This document shows, in pieces, positions 45,019 through 56,437 of a stretch of DNA of 64,000 nt; within the stretch, counting starts at the first letter, position 1, and every line of letters begins with the position of its first letter. The DNA lies in contig JAJEKV010000205.1 of the NCBI GenBank assembly GCA_021234155.1, positions 293,501 to 357,500 of the forward strand. Reading direction: 5' to 3'. The position numbers and the translations under genes were made by a program. The DNA comes from Isoetes taiwanensis. Lineage: Eukaryota; Streptophyta; Lycopodiopsida; Isoetales; Isoetaceae. The notes beneath the pieces are model-generated. The model worked only from the letters and a program-made list of their open reading frames with translations. It did not search any database and had not been told where the DNA came from.

Positions 45019-47100
45019 GTCAGGTGCAAAGTGAACCTTTTTTGCTTCTTCATGAGGAATGGTGTCGACCGCAAAAGGCGGGTTCGCGTGCCATTAGGAA
45101 TAATGGTTAAGGGACGTGGACGCCTGGTGCGGCGCGTGAAACCAAACCAACCCAATTTGATGGCCGGATTGGGAGGATTAAGAGCATGAAAAATTTCTTC
45201 CTGGGCTTGTTGATCCAACTGAGGTTGATTGGCAGGAGCTGGTTGATAGCGTGATTGCTGAGGCGCGCGAGGTGGCTTCCGAAGAACAGGACGCGGGCCT
45301 TGTTTGCCATTAGCAATCCAGAGTTGGTAAGCCGTGAGGCGGACCGATGTGGTCTGATTTGTGCCAGGAAGCTGCACCTGAACTTGTGGAAGTTGAGGAC
45401 ACGCCGTGGTGGTATGACCCCATTCTTGACAGTGATAACACCGAAGCTTTGAAGGATCAAAAAAGGAGGGCGTGTGTTGGGTCCCCGTTGTTGCTCCCCT
45501 ATTGCTGATAGAGTTGATTGGGTTGCGGGCAGCGGTGGTGGCTACCGATATTGCGATTGGTGCCGAGGTGTTGTTTGCACTTGATAAACCATCTTGTTGT
45601 TGAAAGGTGTAGGATGAGTGCGCAGTGCACTCTTCCGCGGCATGATTGCACATGTTGCATCGTTTACAATGAGGCAGGCCATTGGTGGAGTTGCACTCAT
45701 TCGCCAAGTGGCCTTGATATTTGCGAGATATGGCACCGTGATCTGATCAAGGCTATGGATTGGCGTGTTGAGGTTGAACAACAGTCTGGGGAACCATGAC
45801 GGGTGGAATGAAAGGGAGCTCCTGAAGAGCCACGCCACGGGAGGAAACATTGACTGAGTGATTGACAAGATCGATAGCCTGCTCCAAAGTCTTCGGGCGC
45901 AGTATTCAGCCATGAGTCGGATAGCCGGAGGAAGTCCTTGGAGAAAACAGACCAAAAATCGGCTCGTGTGGGGTACTCCTTGAGTTTGTCGAAAGTAATG
46001 TGAAGACGACCGCAAAAATCCCTGGCGCACTCCGTGGGCTCTTGTTGAAGGTCATTGAGTTGCTTGAGATGAAGCTGATCATCATCCGTGGTCCCATAGG
46101 GTCTAAGTTAGATATTGGGGTACAAAAAAGCGCGACAAGCAGAAGCGGAGAAAGCACGTTAAGCAGCGCCCGACGCACCTTTTCGATTTCCGCGCGCCTT
46201 TTCGCGAACAATGATTTTGCGGGTAGCCATGTCATCGATCCGAAAGCAATTTGCTAAAAACGGATCATCGCGTTCCCGCTCTCCAAGCACCTCCAAGCAC
46301 AGCGGACCAAGCACGAAAAGCAGCGCGTCCGGACGGGTGCTTTTGTACCCCAATATCTAACTTAGACCCCATAGTGAGAAAGAAAAGCAGCTCTCATTTC
46401 TGACCAATCTTGTTTCCAGTGGCTTTTGTTGGACATGAGCCATTGATGAGGGGAGCCACGCAATGTGGTGGAAAAGATGTGGAATTTCAGTTGAGGTTGC
46501 GCATGACCATTCAGGACAGCCAGAGCCTCAAATTCTTCCATGTGGGCCTGAGCACTTTGGTCTAAGGGTTTGCCTTTCGTGTTGCCAAAGGTGGGATAAG
46601 TCAGCTTAAGTGTCTGAAAGATAGAGGTGAAAGTGCTTGGCTGGACGGGAACTGGATAGGGATTATATTGAGGTGGAGTTGGAGGTGGTATGGTGCCGGA
46701 AAGACCCTGATGAAGGGGTTGCTGAGGTGGAGGTACTTTGGAGGTGCCCGATCATTGGTTTTAAGGTCCAGAAGATTGTAAAGGGGAAGGGCGGTGGGAA
46801 AGGTAGGGAAGGGAAAGTCCCGTGGGAGGAGCAAAAGAGACATGTGGATATCCTTGCCCACCCTGGGAGATGATGGTTGTGAAAGGCAGAGGCGTATGGC
46901 CGCATCTAATGATGGATGTAGGCATGTTTCGGGGTATGAAAGTAAGGTTGAGAAGGTGGAGCCTAATAGGGCTCCCCCCGATAGTGATGAGGTGACCGAG
47001 GCCGCGGAGCAATGTTTGCACGCTTTGAGGTGGGGAATTTGGACGAGACATGACACGAGGGGTGGGTGGCGCCCGACCGAGCCCCTAGGACCCAATGTGG
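44967..47100 (-). pseudogene. Gypsy gag with two zinc knuckles, broken by MITE
   Basis: The N-terminal part (about 47,050-46,650) is Pro-rich and in several frames. The capsid-like retrotrans-gag core reads LKFHIFSTTLRGSPHQWL and is cut by the 46,098-46,370 insertion. It resumes with KQLNDLQQEPTECARDFCGR. The nucleocapsid frame (45,707-44,967) has two Cys-His knuckles, CKRCNMCNHAAEEC and CYHCQEWGHTTTAC, both CX2CX4HX4C and about 65 residues apart, separated by a Ser/Thr/Asn-rich linker. Other frameshifts are present, so no intact Gag is made. Confidence 0.85.
46098..46370. mobile_element. MITE-like insertion in gypsy gag
   Basis: A 273-bp insert with long perfect terminal inverted repeats beginning GGTCTAAGTTAGATATTGGG (left end at 46,098; inverted at the right end at 46,370), flanked by a 6-bp direct repeat CCATAG. 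The gag reading frame is continuous on either side if the insert is disregarded, so it entered an existing gypsy copy. No transposase. TSD length does not identify a superfamily with certainty. Confidence 0.88.
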
Positions 47101-47269
47101 CCGCCCTCAATGTCATAAGCAGATCCATACATATCACGAACAACTTCCCCGCCGCCGATGACGCCTAGCCGCAGACGCCGCCTGGGAAAGAAGTTCTTCA
47201 GTGTGAAGTTTCTACGGCACATGGCGCATGTAAGAAGGGAAGAGCTTAATCCGACCCGCAGCCGCATGG

Positions 47270-47859
47270 TGTTTGGTGTGCGGGTTGGGAACTCCTCGCA
47301 AGACAGCCCTCTGGTGAGGACCCGTGGATCTAACAGAGAATCCGGGGGACTATGTCACGCGGGATTTGCAAGAAGAGAACAAGAGGAAGAAAACGTAACA
47401 AAAAGAGAACAATGAGAGAAAATGATAAGCTTCCTTGATATCAATAATGAACATACATGAGCTCTGTAATCGAGAGAAGATCAAGAAAGACAAGACTCAA
47501 AACTCATCCATAACTCATGTGCTAGCTCTACTCATATATATAGTACAATGGCCTTTGGCCCAATATAGACACTGACCGATCTCGTGCCGACTCACGGAAG
47601 GAGGCCCGATTGGTGAGGAATTTGGCGGTGCCTCTTGAAGTGCCTAGAATCATCTTGACGCCGACGCTGGCGGTGGACGGCCGTCACTTGTCCGAGCGGC
47701 GCCTCTTGTTGACGGGACGCAGGCTTTGACTGCGTGGTCCGCCGCTTGGTCTTCTGCTGAGCCTTTGATGGCTGACCCGTGGCTGACTGTGGATCCTTGT
47801 TCTTGACCTGGTCCGTCGTATGCATGAATAGTCCTGTACCAGGAGGCACAGGACTAACA
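47270..47859 (-). repeat. Gypsy 5' LTR
   Basis: About 590 bp, matching 36,557-37,151 with scattered substitutions and small indels. Ends are TG...CA on the minus strand. It is followed outside by the target duplication TTGGG (47,860-47,864). No TGG-type primer-binding site is obvious next to it at 47,269. The adjacent minus-strand text CCATGCGGCTGCGGGTCGG could pair with an unassigned tRNA end. Confidence 0.92.
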
Positions 47860-47864
47860 TTGGG

Positions 47865-48088
47865 CACTACGGGTGCGGTGCATGACTGTATATATTTGGG
47901 TGTTTTTGGCATTTTATATGTTAGGACAGCTTGTCAGCAGGCTGATTGCTGCCACGGTTTTTCCCTCGAAAACTCTTCGGGGCGGGGGTTCTTTAATCCG
48001 GGCAGTGATCCGCTTGCTGCCTTTTTGTATTGGGTCCCATAGACCGATTGGTCTCCGTGGACGATAAAAATACCTTCCTTCCTTCCTT
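47865..48088 (+). mobile_element. LINE-C 3' end, right part, with CCTT tail
   Basis: The sequence continues the LINE interrupted at 36,556 and ends GGGTCCCATAGACCG, GGTCTCCG, TGGACGATAAAAATAC, then (CTTC)n. This is the best-preserved copy of the 3' terminus also seen at 151-198, 7,707-7,755 and 8,688-8,755. The tail is a tetranucleotide repeat rather than poly(A). Confidence 0.8.
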
Positions 48089-48740
48089 TATCTAAGAAAA
48101 ATGTCCATTAGCCTTGATAATGAAGTTTTAATTTTCTTTTATTTTTTCATTTACAAGTGATTGGTAACTTATGTCTATATAGAGGTCACATGATTTAAAG
48201 TCATCCTCCAAAAAATCATATTATGAAAGATTATCACGATATGGAACCAGTTTGTATACCTGAGACCATTACTGGCCCACTTCTTTTTAAAATTAAAAAC
48301 TCCCTCATACTAATCGATTTCAGTTTCAATTACGAGATATAAGCACCTCATGAGCTACTCTATTCATTAAAAATAATCAATACTCATGATCTTGAGGTTT
48401 AGAGTAAACTTTCTTATGTCCATTTAAAGTTATCTGTTAGATTACGCATTCCATGGAGTTTATAAACCTGTGCGTTGAATGTTGAACTCAAAACTTGTAT
48501 CAAGTTGTGGAACAATGCAAAAGAATGACAAACAAATATAACAAGGTGCTGCGCACGGAGGGTTGCCCTCCATGGCCCGAGGGTGAAGTGGCTTAAATTA
48601 AATTCACACTATGTGACCTGACAATATATACAAGACTAGTTAAGGAGAATTCTGTAGAAATTGCCATCTTTATAATATTTTTTGATCCATAATGTTATGC
48701 AGTCTTTTGAGCCCGACCTGAGCTATTGCCCACATCATCA
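48089..48740. other. No gene recognised
   Basis: AT-rich sequence, nothing supportable on either strand. Confidence 0.4.
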
Positions 48741-50330
48741 TGCTTTGGGCCATCTTCTGGTTTTCGGGCCTATATGGGGCACGGTCAGGCATAACGATAA
48801 TCATAGAATAGCTCTTCTCCAGCTTCTATTTTTTCTTTCGCAAATATATCTATTGTGGTCTCCATCAACCATAATGACCTGACCAATAAAAACAAGCCAT
48901 TAAAGCACATGGCCTAATGTTTTTCAGCATCTAATAAACATATTTATTACCTTTGCATATCAATTTGGATTTGGAGAATGATTTGGAAATTTGAGTTTAT
49001 CACCTTTGCGACATGCCACACAAATAAGAAGTATCATCTTCTGCAACAGTATCCTAAATGATGAAATCTTTCGAACATGGTCATTAAGATTAAAGGAAAA
49101 AGTGGAATTTTCCCGATTGTAAATCTTCCCTTGTTTATCGGCTTCCCGATGTGATATAAGTTCTCCAGTATACTCTCCAAAATATTTATGTTTATTGACT
49201 GGGCTCTAGTTGCAATAAGTGCACATTAAAAACTAAAAATTAATCAAAGCAGAATCCGGCTTTTACCAAAGCAGGGACATTGTCTGTTGCAACACTGAAT
49301 CTTGGCACAATGACTGCCTCTGATGCGGTTCTTGCATCCATTCGAGCAACTATAACAAGCCTCCACAAAAGAATAAATGGTGTTGGAATACCATCGGATA
49401 AAAATGCTCCCTATAACTGGGTTCTTACCCACAATATTTTTCATAACATGCGCCATTCCGTAAACAGAAGCATTGTTTTTCATATATAAACAGGCACGGG
49501 CATGGGGTAAATTGATTGCACTGGTCTTTGCTATCTGCCACTCTCTTCTTGATCAATGGATTGCCTGAGCTGACTTCTAAGTGTATTTCAACATACGAAC
49601 CCTTCCTCTCCTTCAGCCATTGTAAATCCTATATCTTGACTGAATGTCTAGTTCCTACAAATGTAGAAAGCAACACTCAATCACCAACTAGTACTATTAG
49701 ACTACTCGTGCAAAAGACAGTGCAAACGATTGCTAACAGACTCTTATGTCTCCCCAAACTTCGACTTCCCGGTTATACAATATGCAATCTTGACTTGTCG
49801 GTCGCTATATAGAGGCTAGCAGCCTCATGTGCATACATGTATTCTCCAACTTCTATACAACACTTCAGCTCTTAGCAGATTCCGAGCAATCATACAACTG
49901 TATTAGATTTATCATTATGGAAAATTAAAATTAGCCACTTCAAGAACTTTAACATGCAATAATAAAACTATTCAACCAAAAACGTCTCATTCTAGTATAG
50001 TGCATTGGTTTCCTAAACATGACTATTTTCCTTAATTATAGCCCAAAACTTAGCAAGAACTATTCTTATAATATCTAAAGCGTATATTTTGATCAAAAAG
50101 CCACTTACCAATTGATAGAGAAGCACAAGTTAACCAAAAGATATATACCAAAAATTTGGAGTCCTTTCTCGTATAATCCCTTCTCCAAAGTGCTCCAATT
50201 ATCTTTTAGATTACTTGTGGTGGCAAGTCCCTCCTTTAAACTACCATCTTTCTGAGTATCTTGGTGTAGTAGTTTTAACTTCGTCAGACTTCGATTCTTC
50301 TCTAGATCGTTTCGATTAGTTACATGCAAT
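48741..50330 (-). pseudogene. E(z)/CURLY LEAF-type H3K27 methyltransferase pseudogene, unprocessed
   Basis: Pieces in the right order for a plant Polycomb E(z) protein, with introns kept. LKDNWSTLEKGLYEKGLQIFG ends at about 50,157 at a GT donor. SCMIARNLL then (shifted) LKCCIEVGEYM lies at about 49,815-49,912. The CXC domain start CNQFTPCPC and NGACYEKYCG (about 49,430-49,600) is followed by SNGCKNRIRGSHCAKIQC and CPCFGKS (about 49,250-49,380). The SET start KYFGEYTGELISHREADK is at about 49,060-49,205. The SET end EAGEELFYDYRY is at about 48,745-48,860, with an upstream indel in the VIMVDGDH exon, a frameshift after the Tyr and a TAG after it. The internal stops, lost cysteines and shifts show it is dead. 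Frame text at 50,360-50,560 may be its upstream part. Confidence 0.82.
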
Positions 50331-50339
50331 ATTACTCTT

Positions 50340-52330
50340 CTTGTGCTTCCTGAGCTTTCTTAGAAAGTGCCTTTTCTCTTTCTGTTGCATTTTTGCATGC
50401 CCAGTTCCTTCTCCTTGTATATCTTCTTTCGTAAGAGAAGTGCCATCCTTAGTAGGCTCCTTCCCGTCCTTAATAGCTCAACACGTGCAGGACGATGCTC
50501 ACCTGCATCTTCATCACCTCCTTTTCCACTTTTTCTTTTCAAAAGCTTTCTCAAAGCATTAACTCTCTCATCTTTTATTCCCCTTCTTGGATGGTCGATC
50601 AGTTGGCCGTTGTTCGATCTGCTGTTGCACTAGATGTGTGAGAAGTTGTGCCATGGTCCACTTTGTGCTTGAAACTATGGTCCAGCGGCCATCATGTTCT
50701 GAAATGGCCAAAATAAATGCACCACAATCCGTTACATATTGCCTTATTAAACTAATCAAACGTGAAGAATAGAATAGTATTTTGAGATTGCGAATAAGTG
50801 CTGTGCATTTAGTCTCAAACGACTATTTTATGTATGACTAAGTGCAGGATTAAAATATGTCACAGAGTCTAGCATTTCATCGGAGTTTAGGCAATCCAAC
50901 ATTAGGAATTTGTAGGTGCCTAAGATGCAACAAAAGTCATTAGCATGGCATAATAATGAGAATTAACATTGCGATGGAGAAGCTTTGATGGATCACCTTT
51001 CTTGAAGGCTAATAGTTGTGTAAGTTATTCGTGTTGAAAATTGTTGTCACTTTCAATGTTTATTATAATAATTCAAATAAGCTAGAGAAAAATATCGACG
51101 ATAAAATAATTGTGCTAGATTATGTTACTCGAGACGTATAATAAGCTAGAGAAAAATGTAGATAATGAAATAATTCTGTTAGATTTTGTTACTCTAGATG
51201 TATAACTCTTTATAGTTTGATGAAATTGTAATAACATGTAAATAAAAAGCAACATTTTTCAACAAGCGCTTGTGGGGTGAGAGGAATTCAAAGGGAAGGG
51301 AAATTTTAGCTGTTTGAACAATAAGGTTGTAGTGATCTATAAGACATCAACGAATCATTAAAAAAACTGAAAAACGCTTTAGACCAATTGTCAATGGTGA
51401 CCTATGTTGCAACACTAGCCTTGCTAGATTAACGTCCTAAGAACTAGATTAATATAAGAGCATATACATATTGCTAGAAATCCATCATATCGAATGCTAT
51501 CTATGAACCATTTATAGTTCCAATATACTCATGGGGAGACAAATATATCTCTAATCCGAGTGTGTTTCACAACATTGTGTTAATAGATGTTTGTTAATAA
51601 ACAATGGGTCTAGTTTCACAGGTTTGGAAAGGCAATAACTTTATATTCTTATTTCTTAATCACACCTTATTTTCTTCTAGAACACAAGGTGAGAAAACAC
51701 AGGTCCAAATCATGTATATTTTTGGACATGTAGACGAGATAGTTGAAGAGAAATGTTAAGAAATATATATAAAGCCATTCATTGATGATGCATGGATGTT
51801 GACAAAGAAGATTGACTACATGTACAATGCTATTGCTTTCCAATTCAAAAAACCAAAAGCTTCACCATCCCCGTCAAGCTGCCAAGCTGCCGATTCAAAA
51901 GCTAACAAACTGCTACCTACGTTTTTGTAGATCATTGGCTGCAAAGAAATTTGATGCTTCTACTACTACTCTCCTTCCTTCTATAGCTTCTTCCATACTG
52001 ATGTTTTAGATCTCACGACATAAGAAATGCTTTAAGAACCTTATAATACTGGTTCATCATAATTGATTGCTAAAATTAATGATGAATTCAAGGGAAAACT
52101 ACACCTAAAAGTTAGCTTTTAATATTCTACGCAACACAAGGTGGCAAGCTTCTTCCCACCAATCTTGAAGGATCACTCCTTGTTGATGTCCAGCCAACTG
52201 AGAAAGTTTAATGAGTCTTATCTAAAACAACTACATATATGCAAACTAGGTCCAAAACAATGAATGCACTAGCCACACCACCATTCTCACAAAACACATC
52301 ACTCAACCATATGTATAGGCACACAGAGAG
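50340..52330. other. No confident gene; possible upstream E(z) remnants
   Basis: Minus-strand open text at 50,360-50,560 is basic (LRKLLKRKSGKGGDEDAGEH) and may belong to the E(z) pseudogene. A near-duplicate AATAAGCTAGAGAAAAAT phrase occurs at about 51,077 and 51,140. The rest is AT-rich with no recognisable feature. Confidence 0.35.
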
Positions 52331-52334
52331 AAAC

Positions 52335-52690
52335 AGAAGGCTTGGGAAATTCACCGTTTTTGGGAGTGATTCGACCAGTCATGGCAGCAGAAATAGGCAG
52401 GACATTAATGTCATGTAGCTACCCTTGATGGACCGATACATCATGCAGCTTATTTTCATGCCCGTGTGCTTCTTTCCGTGCATTTAAGACATAGTCAATT
52501 CCTGTTTTCTTTGGCAAATCCTGCTAAATAACAAGTCAGTGCCCAAATGTAAGGCACGTTTACACTATGTTACTGACCTTAAAATCAAGTTCTTTATTCT
52601 CTTTGACATACATGGTATCCATACGAATTGGTTGTTGTGGAACATTCCCTGCAGCATTGTTGATTCCTAAAATGGACTTAAGGCATTTCA
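52335..52690 (-). CDS. Possible exons of an unrecognised gene
   Basis: Two minus-strand stretches look coding. At about 52,690-52,580 is ILGINNAAGNVPQQPIRMD followed by MYVKENKELDFK, running to a splice-like boundary. At about 52,500-52,350 is LPKKTGIDYVLNARKEAHGH and, after an in-frame TAG, INVLPISAAMTGRITPKNGE. I recognise no domain. The stop suggests decay. They lie just 3' (minus sense) of the 4.2-kb TIR element and could belong with the coding text at 57.5-58.0 kb, split by that insertion. Low confidence. Confidence 0.3.
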
Positions 52691-53419
52691 GCACAAGTGC
52701 CATATTTACTATTAATTCAGATTAAAAAAAGGACTCATTGTACCATTAGGGCGGATTTGGGGTCTCAAAATGGCCCATATCTTGGATGCCAGAATTCCAC
52801 GTCATGTTTCTCGCGACCAATGATGTTTGCGCATTTTTTTCCAAAGTCAGTATTAGTTGGCAAGTAGAAAGAGGAGCAGGCTTACTTGGCATCCACATGG
52901 CAAAATTTCATAGGACATGTTTGTGCATTCATTGCAACCACATTAATGGCCCGCATTTTTTGAAAATCGTATCGCGGACCAAAATAATGGCTACTTTTCC
53001 CGCCTACTGTGCACATGCCCACATGCACCAACCACCTTATCAAATTTTGGCACCAAGATTTCCATTGTTCACATTAGCGCCGCTACGTCATCCTCTCCGC
53101 CGTCGCTCTTCATTTGGAATCCAAGTCTCCAATAGTGTCTGTGTTTTTGCGGGGCGAGCATAGAGTTAAGCAACAACGGGCGATGGCGATGCGAAGGACA
53201 AGCAAACGACGTTACATGCCATGTTTTTACATGCTATCCTTAACGAAGGGTGACTATGGAGTTACATCGCCGGCGCGACATTCATACGCAATGAATAGGT
53301 AGAACTATAGGGTTCAAAATAAATGCTATGGATAGTATATTGCAAAAAAAAAGGGAAGGGAGGGGGGGAAGGGATTTGAAGAGAAGGATATTTGCAAATT
53401 TGCACCCTCAATAATACAT

Positions 53420-54807
53420 GGATCACACCATGCGAAAATGCATATGCACTTTGTAAATGTGTAGTGAGATTTCGCGTCATGTGATCCTTGCTTCTTTTTT
53501 CTTCCCTCTTCTTGATTTATATTCACTCACTGAATCAAATATTTTTCTTTGGGCTATATTTATCAGATGTCGGGGATTTGAGACTAGGGAAAAGCATTAC
53601 TAGCATCGTTGTTGTCCAACATATGGACATAAGAGACATGCTTTTCCAAGATATACATTCAGGGCAATGGGCATCTAGTTTTACGTTGTAAAGTTGTGGG
53701 AGCCGAGCTTAAAAGTCGTCCCATGACCTCTTTTAAGCGAATGTGCAAGCCTTATGAGAATGGTGTCCTTGCAATGAAGAAATGTTTGATAAGACGTGCA
53801 TCCAGGGTTGTTGAAAAAATGAGTTACAAAATATTTGCTCCATTAGAGGTGTTTACTAATGCCACGACACAAAAGCTCCAAAGATATATTGTATAAAATG
53901 TCGCTTTCATGAGCCTTTGGATCAGTTAACTCAAAGTGTCACATATGGAAACATTGTTAGGTTTGATAAAATAACATAAGAATCTTATTTAATAAAGCTT
54001 TGGTTGTTGGTAAAGTGTTGGCTTATTGATTAAGTGTTTGTATTTTGCTTTGGGACCCTCTTTGAAAAAGTTTAGTTCATAAAACATAATATAACTTGGA
54101 ATGATACATATTTTATATGCAAATGGGAGACTATTGATGAGGGACTTGGTGTTATTATCTATTGACAACAAACAAGAAAGTGGATCACACCATGCGAATT
54201 TAGTATATTCCAACCCTTTAGCTTATACAAAATTCGCTTGGTGTGATCTTTTTGGAAAAAGATGACTTCCTATAGTAAAATTACTTTGATTATCTTTTAA
54301 TAAAAGAAATATATATATGTCTTATTTGAAGTTAAGTGTGGATATGTGACGTGCTCATTTATTGATAAAGTGTTTGCTTTTTGAAAAAGGCTAATAACTT
54401 TATGTACTACTAGAGTTGGTAAAGTATTTTAGATGCAAATAGGATGCTTGATGTGATCCTTCTTAAAAAAAGATATGCTCTTTGAAAAGGACTAATAACT
54501 TTATGCACTTAGGGTGATAAAGCATTAAATGAGAAGGGGTACTTGTGTTTAATTTTAATTTGACAACAAATAAGAAAGTGGATCACACGATGCGAATTTA
54601 GTGTGTTCCATTTTTGTTGCATATGTACTATTCGCTTGGTGTGATCCATCTTGAAAAAAAAAATAGCTTTCAAGTAAAAGGAAAGAAAGAAATATCATAT
54701 TTAAAGTGTAAAGTGTTAGTATGTAAAGTGTTGGTTTATTAAAATACTATTTGTTTACGCTAAGTTGTAAGTTGACTTTTTTACGCAAGGATCACACCAG
54801 GCGAATC
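53420..54807. repeat. Foldback units 1-3 plus one half unit, GGATCACACC arms
   Basis: Arm pairs lie at 53,420/53,471, 54,182/54,232 and 54,580/54,631. The first arm reads GGATCACACCATGCGAA and the second TTCGCTTGGTGTGATCC or close variants. Start-to-start spacing is always 50-51 bp, giving a loop of about 34 bp whose sequence varies. An unpaired arm lies at 54,790-54,807. Units 2 and 3 share the same single mispair in the stem. Confidence 0.85.
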
Positions 54808-55500
54808 CTCTTTAAACAAGGATGGCTTTGACCTTCAATGTTCATAAATTTTATGAATGTTTGCATATAAGAATGTCACATATCATATTTTCTTAAAAAA
54901 TGGTCATCAAATGGATAACTAGTCAAAGAGTTCTTCTACTATTTAGAGAGTTTTCAAGACTCATTTTTGCTATAATTTAAATAGCAATAGATTTTTAAAG
55001 GAATCTGTTGTGAAAAGTAGTCAAAGACTTCTTGTATTAGAGGTATCTAAACAAAAACACCATAACTTTTGTACTTTATAAACCCTTTGTATAAACCAAT
55101 CATAAAATTGCATATTTCCATACAATTCACGTCCATTCATAAAATTTATACAATTGCCTACATTCATCCAATTCAGCTCTATTCACACAATTGCCTACAC
55201 TAGCTGCCCTTGTCATATACACAAATCCTATAAGCACCAAAACATGTACAGTAAAAAAACAAGTTAGGTATTCAAATGGAATTAGAAGCAAAAACTTTTT
55301 ACATTCAAAATTTTTTATGGCCGTATGGCTTTACATCAGAACATCATTTTGTAAATTTAAATGCCCGGAGGCTTCAACTATTCACAATAAAAAAGCCCGG
55401 AGGCTTGAAGTCATATGGTAAGAAGCTGGAGGCAAGCTGGAGGCTAAGCTGGAGGCTAAGAACAAGGAAATAAAAAAGAGGTGCTCTGCCCTAACAAATT

Positions 55501-55690
55501 TCATTCATCTGCTTCACCATCTGCAAAACAAAAAAATAAGAAATAACTGTTAGTTGAATGCTTAAGAAAAGAAAGAAAACATGCATGTACCATTTAGGAA
55601 CGCCATGAGCTCCTCGAAGTCGGGCCGGATTTCTTCAACTTCTTCATCTTCTTCATCATCTTGGCTTCTTCTCCTTGGTAGACCACTCAT
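55501..55690 (-). CDS. Possible two-exon acidic mini-gene in TIR element
   Basis: Exon 1 (55,690-55,591) begins at an ATG and reads MSGLPRRRSQDDEEDEEVEE, then RPDFEELMAFLN. After a GT...TTTGCAG intron, exon 2 (55,520-55,501) adds DGEADE and a stop. The total is 39 residues, very acidic. The phase across the intron is consistent. It could be a captured gene end or chance. No domain is recognised. Confidence 0.3.
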
Positions 55691-56370
55691 TCTGAAGAAC
55701 CTCCTTCCCGACCTTCAAGAACACACATGATGAACTCCTCGCTCCGAAATTTCCTCTCGATTCCTCAATCTCGATTCCTCATCGGAGGAATCGGAGGAAT
55801 CGGAGGAATCGGAAGCATTCAAAAAGCAAGAGGTGGGCAGCCGGAGGGAGCAAGTGAGAGGGAACACCTCTTTCAGCCGTAATAGGCCTCTTGGAGGACA
55901 CGCCTCTTCTCAGAGCCGATCTCTTCATGGCGATGGACTAGCGAAATTGGGCGAAGGATCTAGCGAAGATTGGGCGGAGAATGGGGGGAGAATGGGCGCC
56001 AATCTAGGCTGGAATAGATATAGGCTGGATTAGACGTGAAAATCGTAGGAATGATTCGAATTCCAGTCCTATCAACCATCATTACATGCCATTATGTGCA
56101 TGTCTCGAAATTTGAGCCATATCCAATATCTTCCTTTTTTAATCTTATTCCTAAAATATCCAATATCTTCCTTTTTTAACCTTATTCCTAAACCTATATG
56201 ATTTGAGTTTAACCTGAAAATGAACACCGATATAATTCGAATTTAACATACTATTTAATACCAAGATGCTACGTCACACTATGTCGATAATTGGGATTTA
56301 AAAAAAAGACACGTGCCGACCTCACTTGTGTTTAAGTTCAATTTGAGAACAAGCAACTTCCATACTGCGT

Positions 56371-56437
56371 GGATCGCACGGCGCGAAATGAAGGTGTACA
56401 ATTTGTATGCCCCAACACAATTCGCTTCGTGTGAGCC
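56371..56437. repeat. Foldback unit 4
   Basis: First arm GGATCGCACGGCGCGAA (56,371-56,387), second arm TTCGCTTCGTGTGAGCC (56,421-56,437). It has the same 50-bp start-to-start geometry as units 1-3, with several arm substitutions. It lies about 540 bp from the right TIR. Confidence 0.8.

Larger units (their letters stand above)
36557..47859 (-). mobile_element. 11.3-kb Ty3/gypsy element, Tat/Athila-like, with extra ORFs
   Basis: The boundaries are set by two LTRs and a 5-bp target duplication TTGGG (36,552-36,556 and 47,860-47,864). Minus-strand order is LTR, gag, protease, RT, RNase H, integrase, a long extra sense ORF, polypurine tract, LTR. RT before integrase defines gypsy. The integrase text (HHKSTPYYPQGNGLAEST, then GPYQIVQVVQ) and the absence of a chromodomain suggest the Tat/Athila branch. 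The LTRs differ by a few tens of substitutions and indels, so the insertion is not recent, and most ORFs are frameshifted. Confidence 0.93.

Noticed and set aside
47250-47269. A standard gypsy primer-binding site next to the 5' LTR
   Set aside because: No TGG start and no tRNA end I could match, so not annotated.
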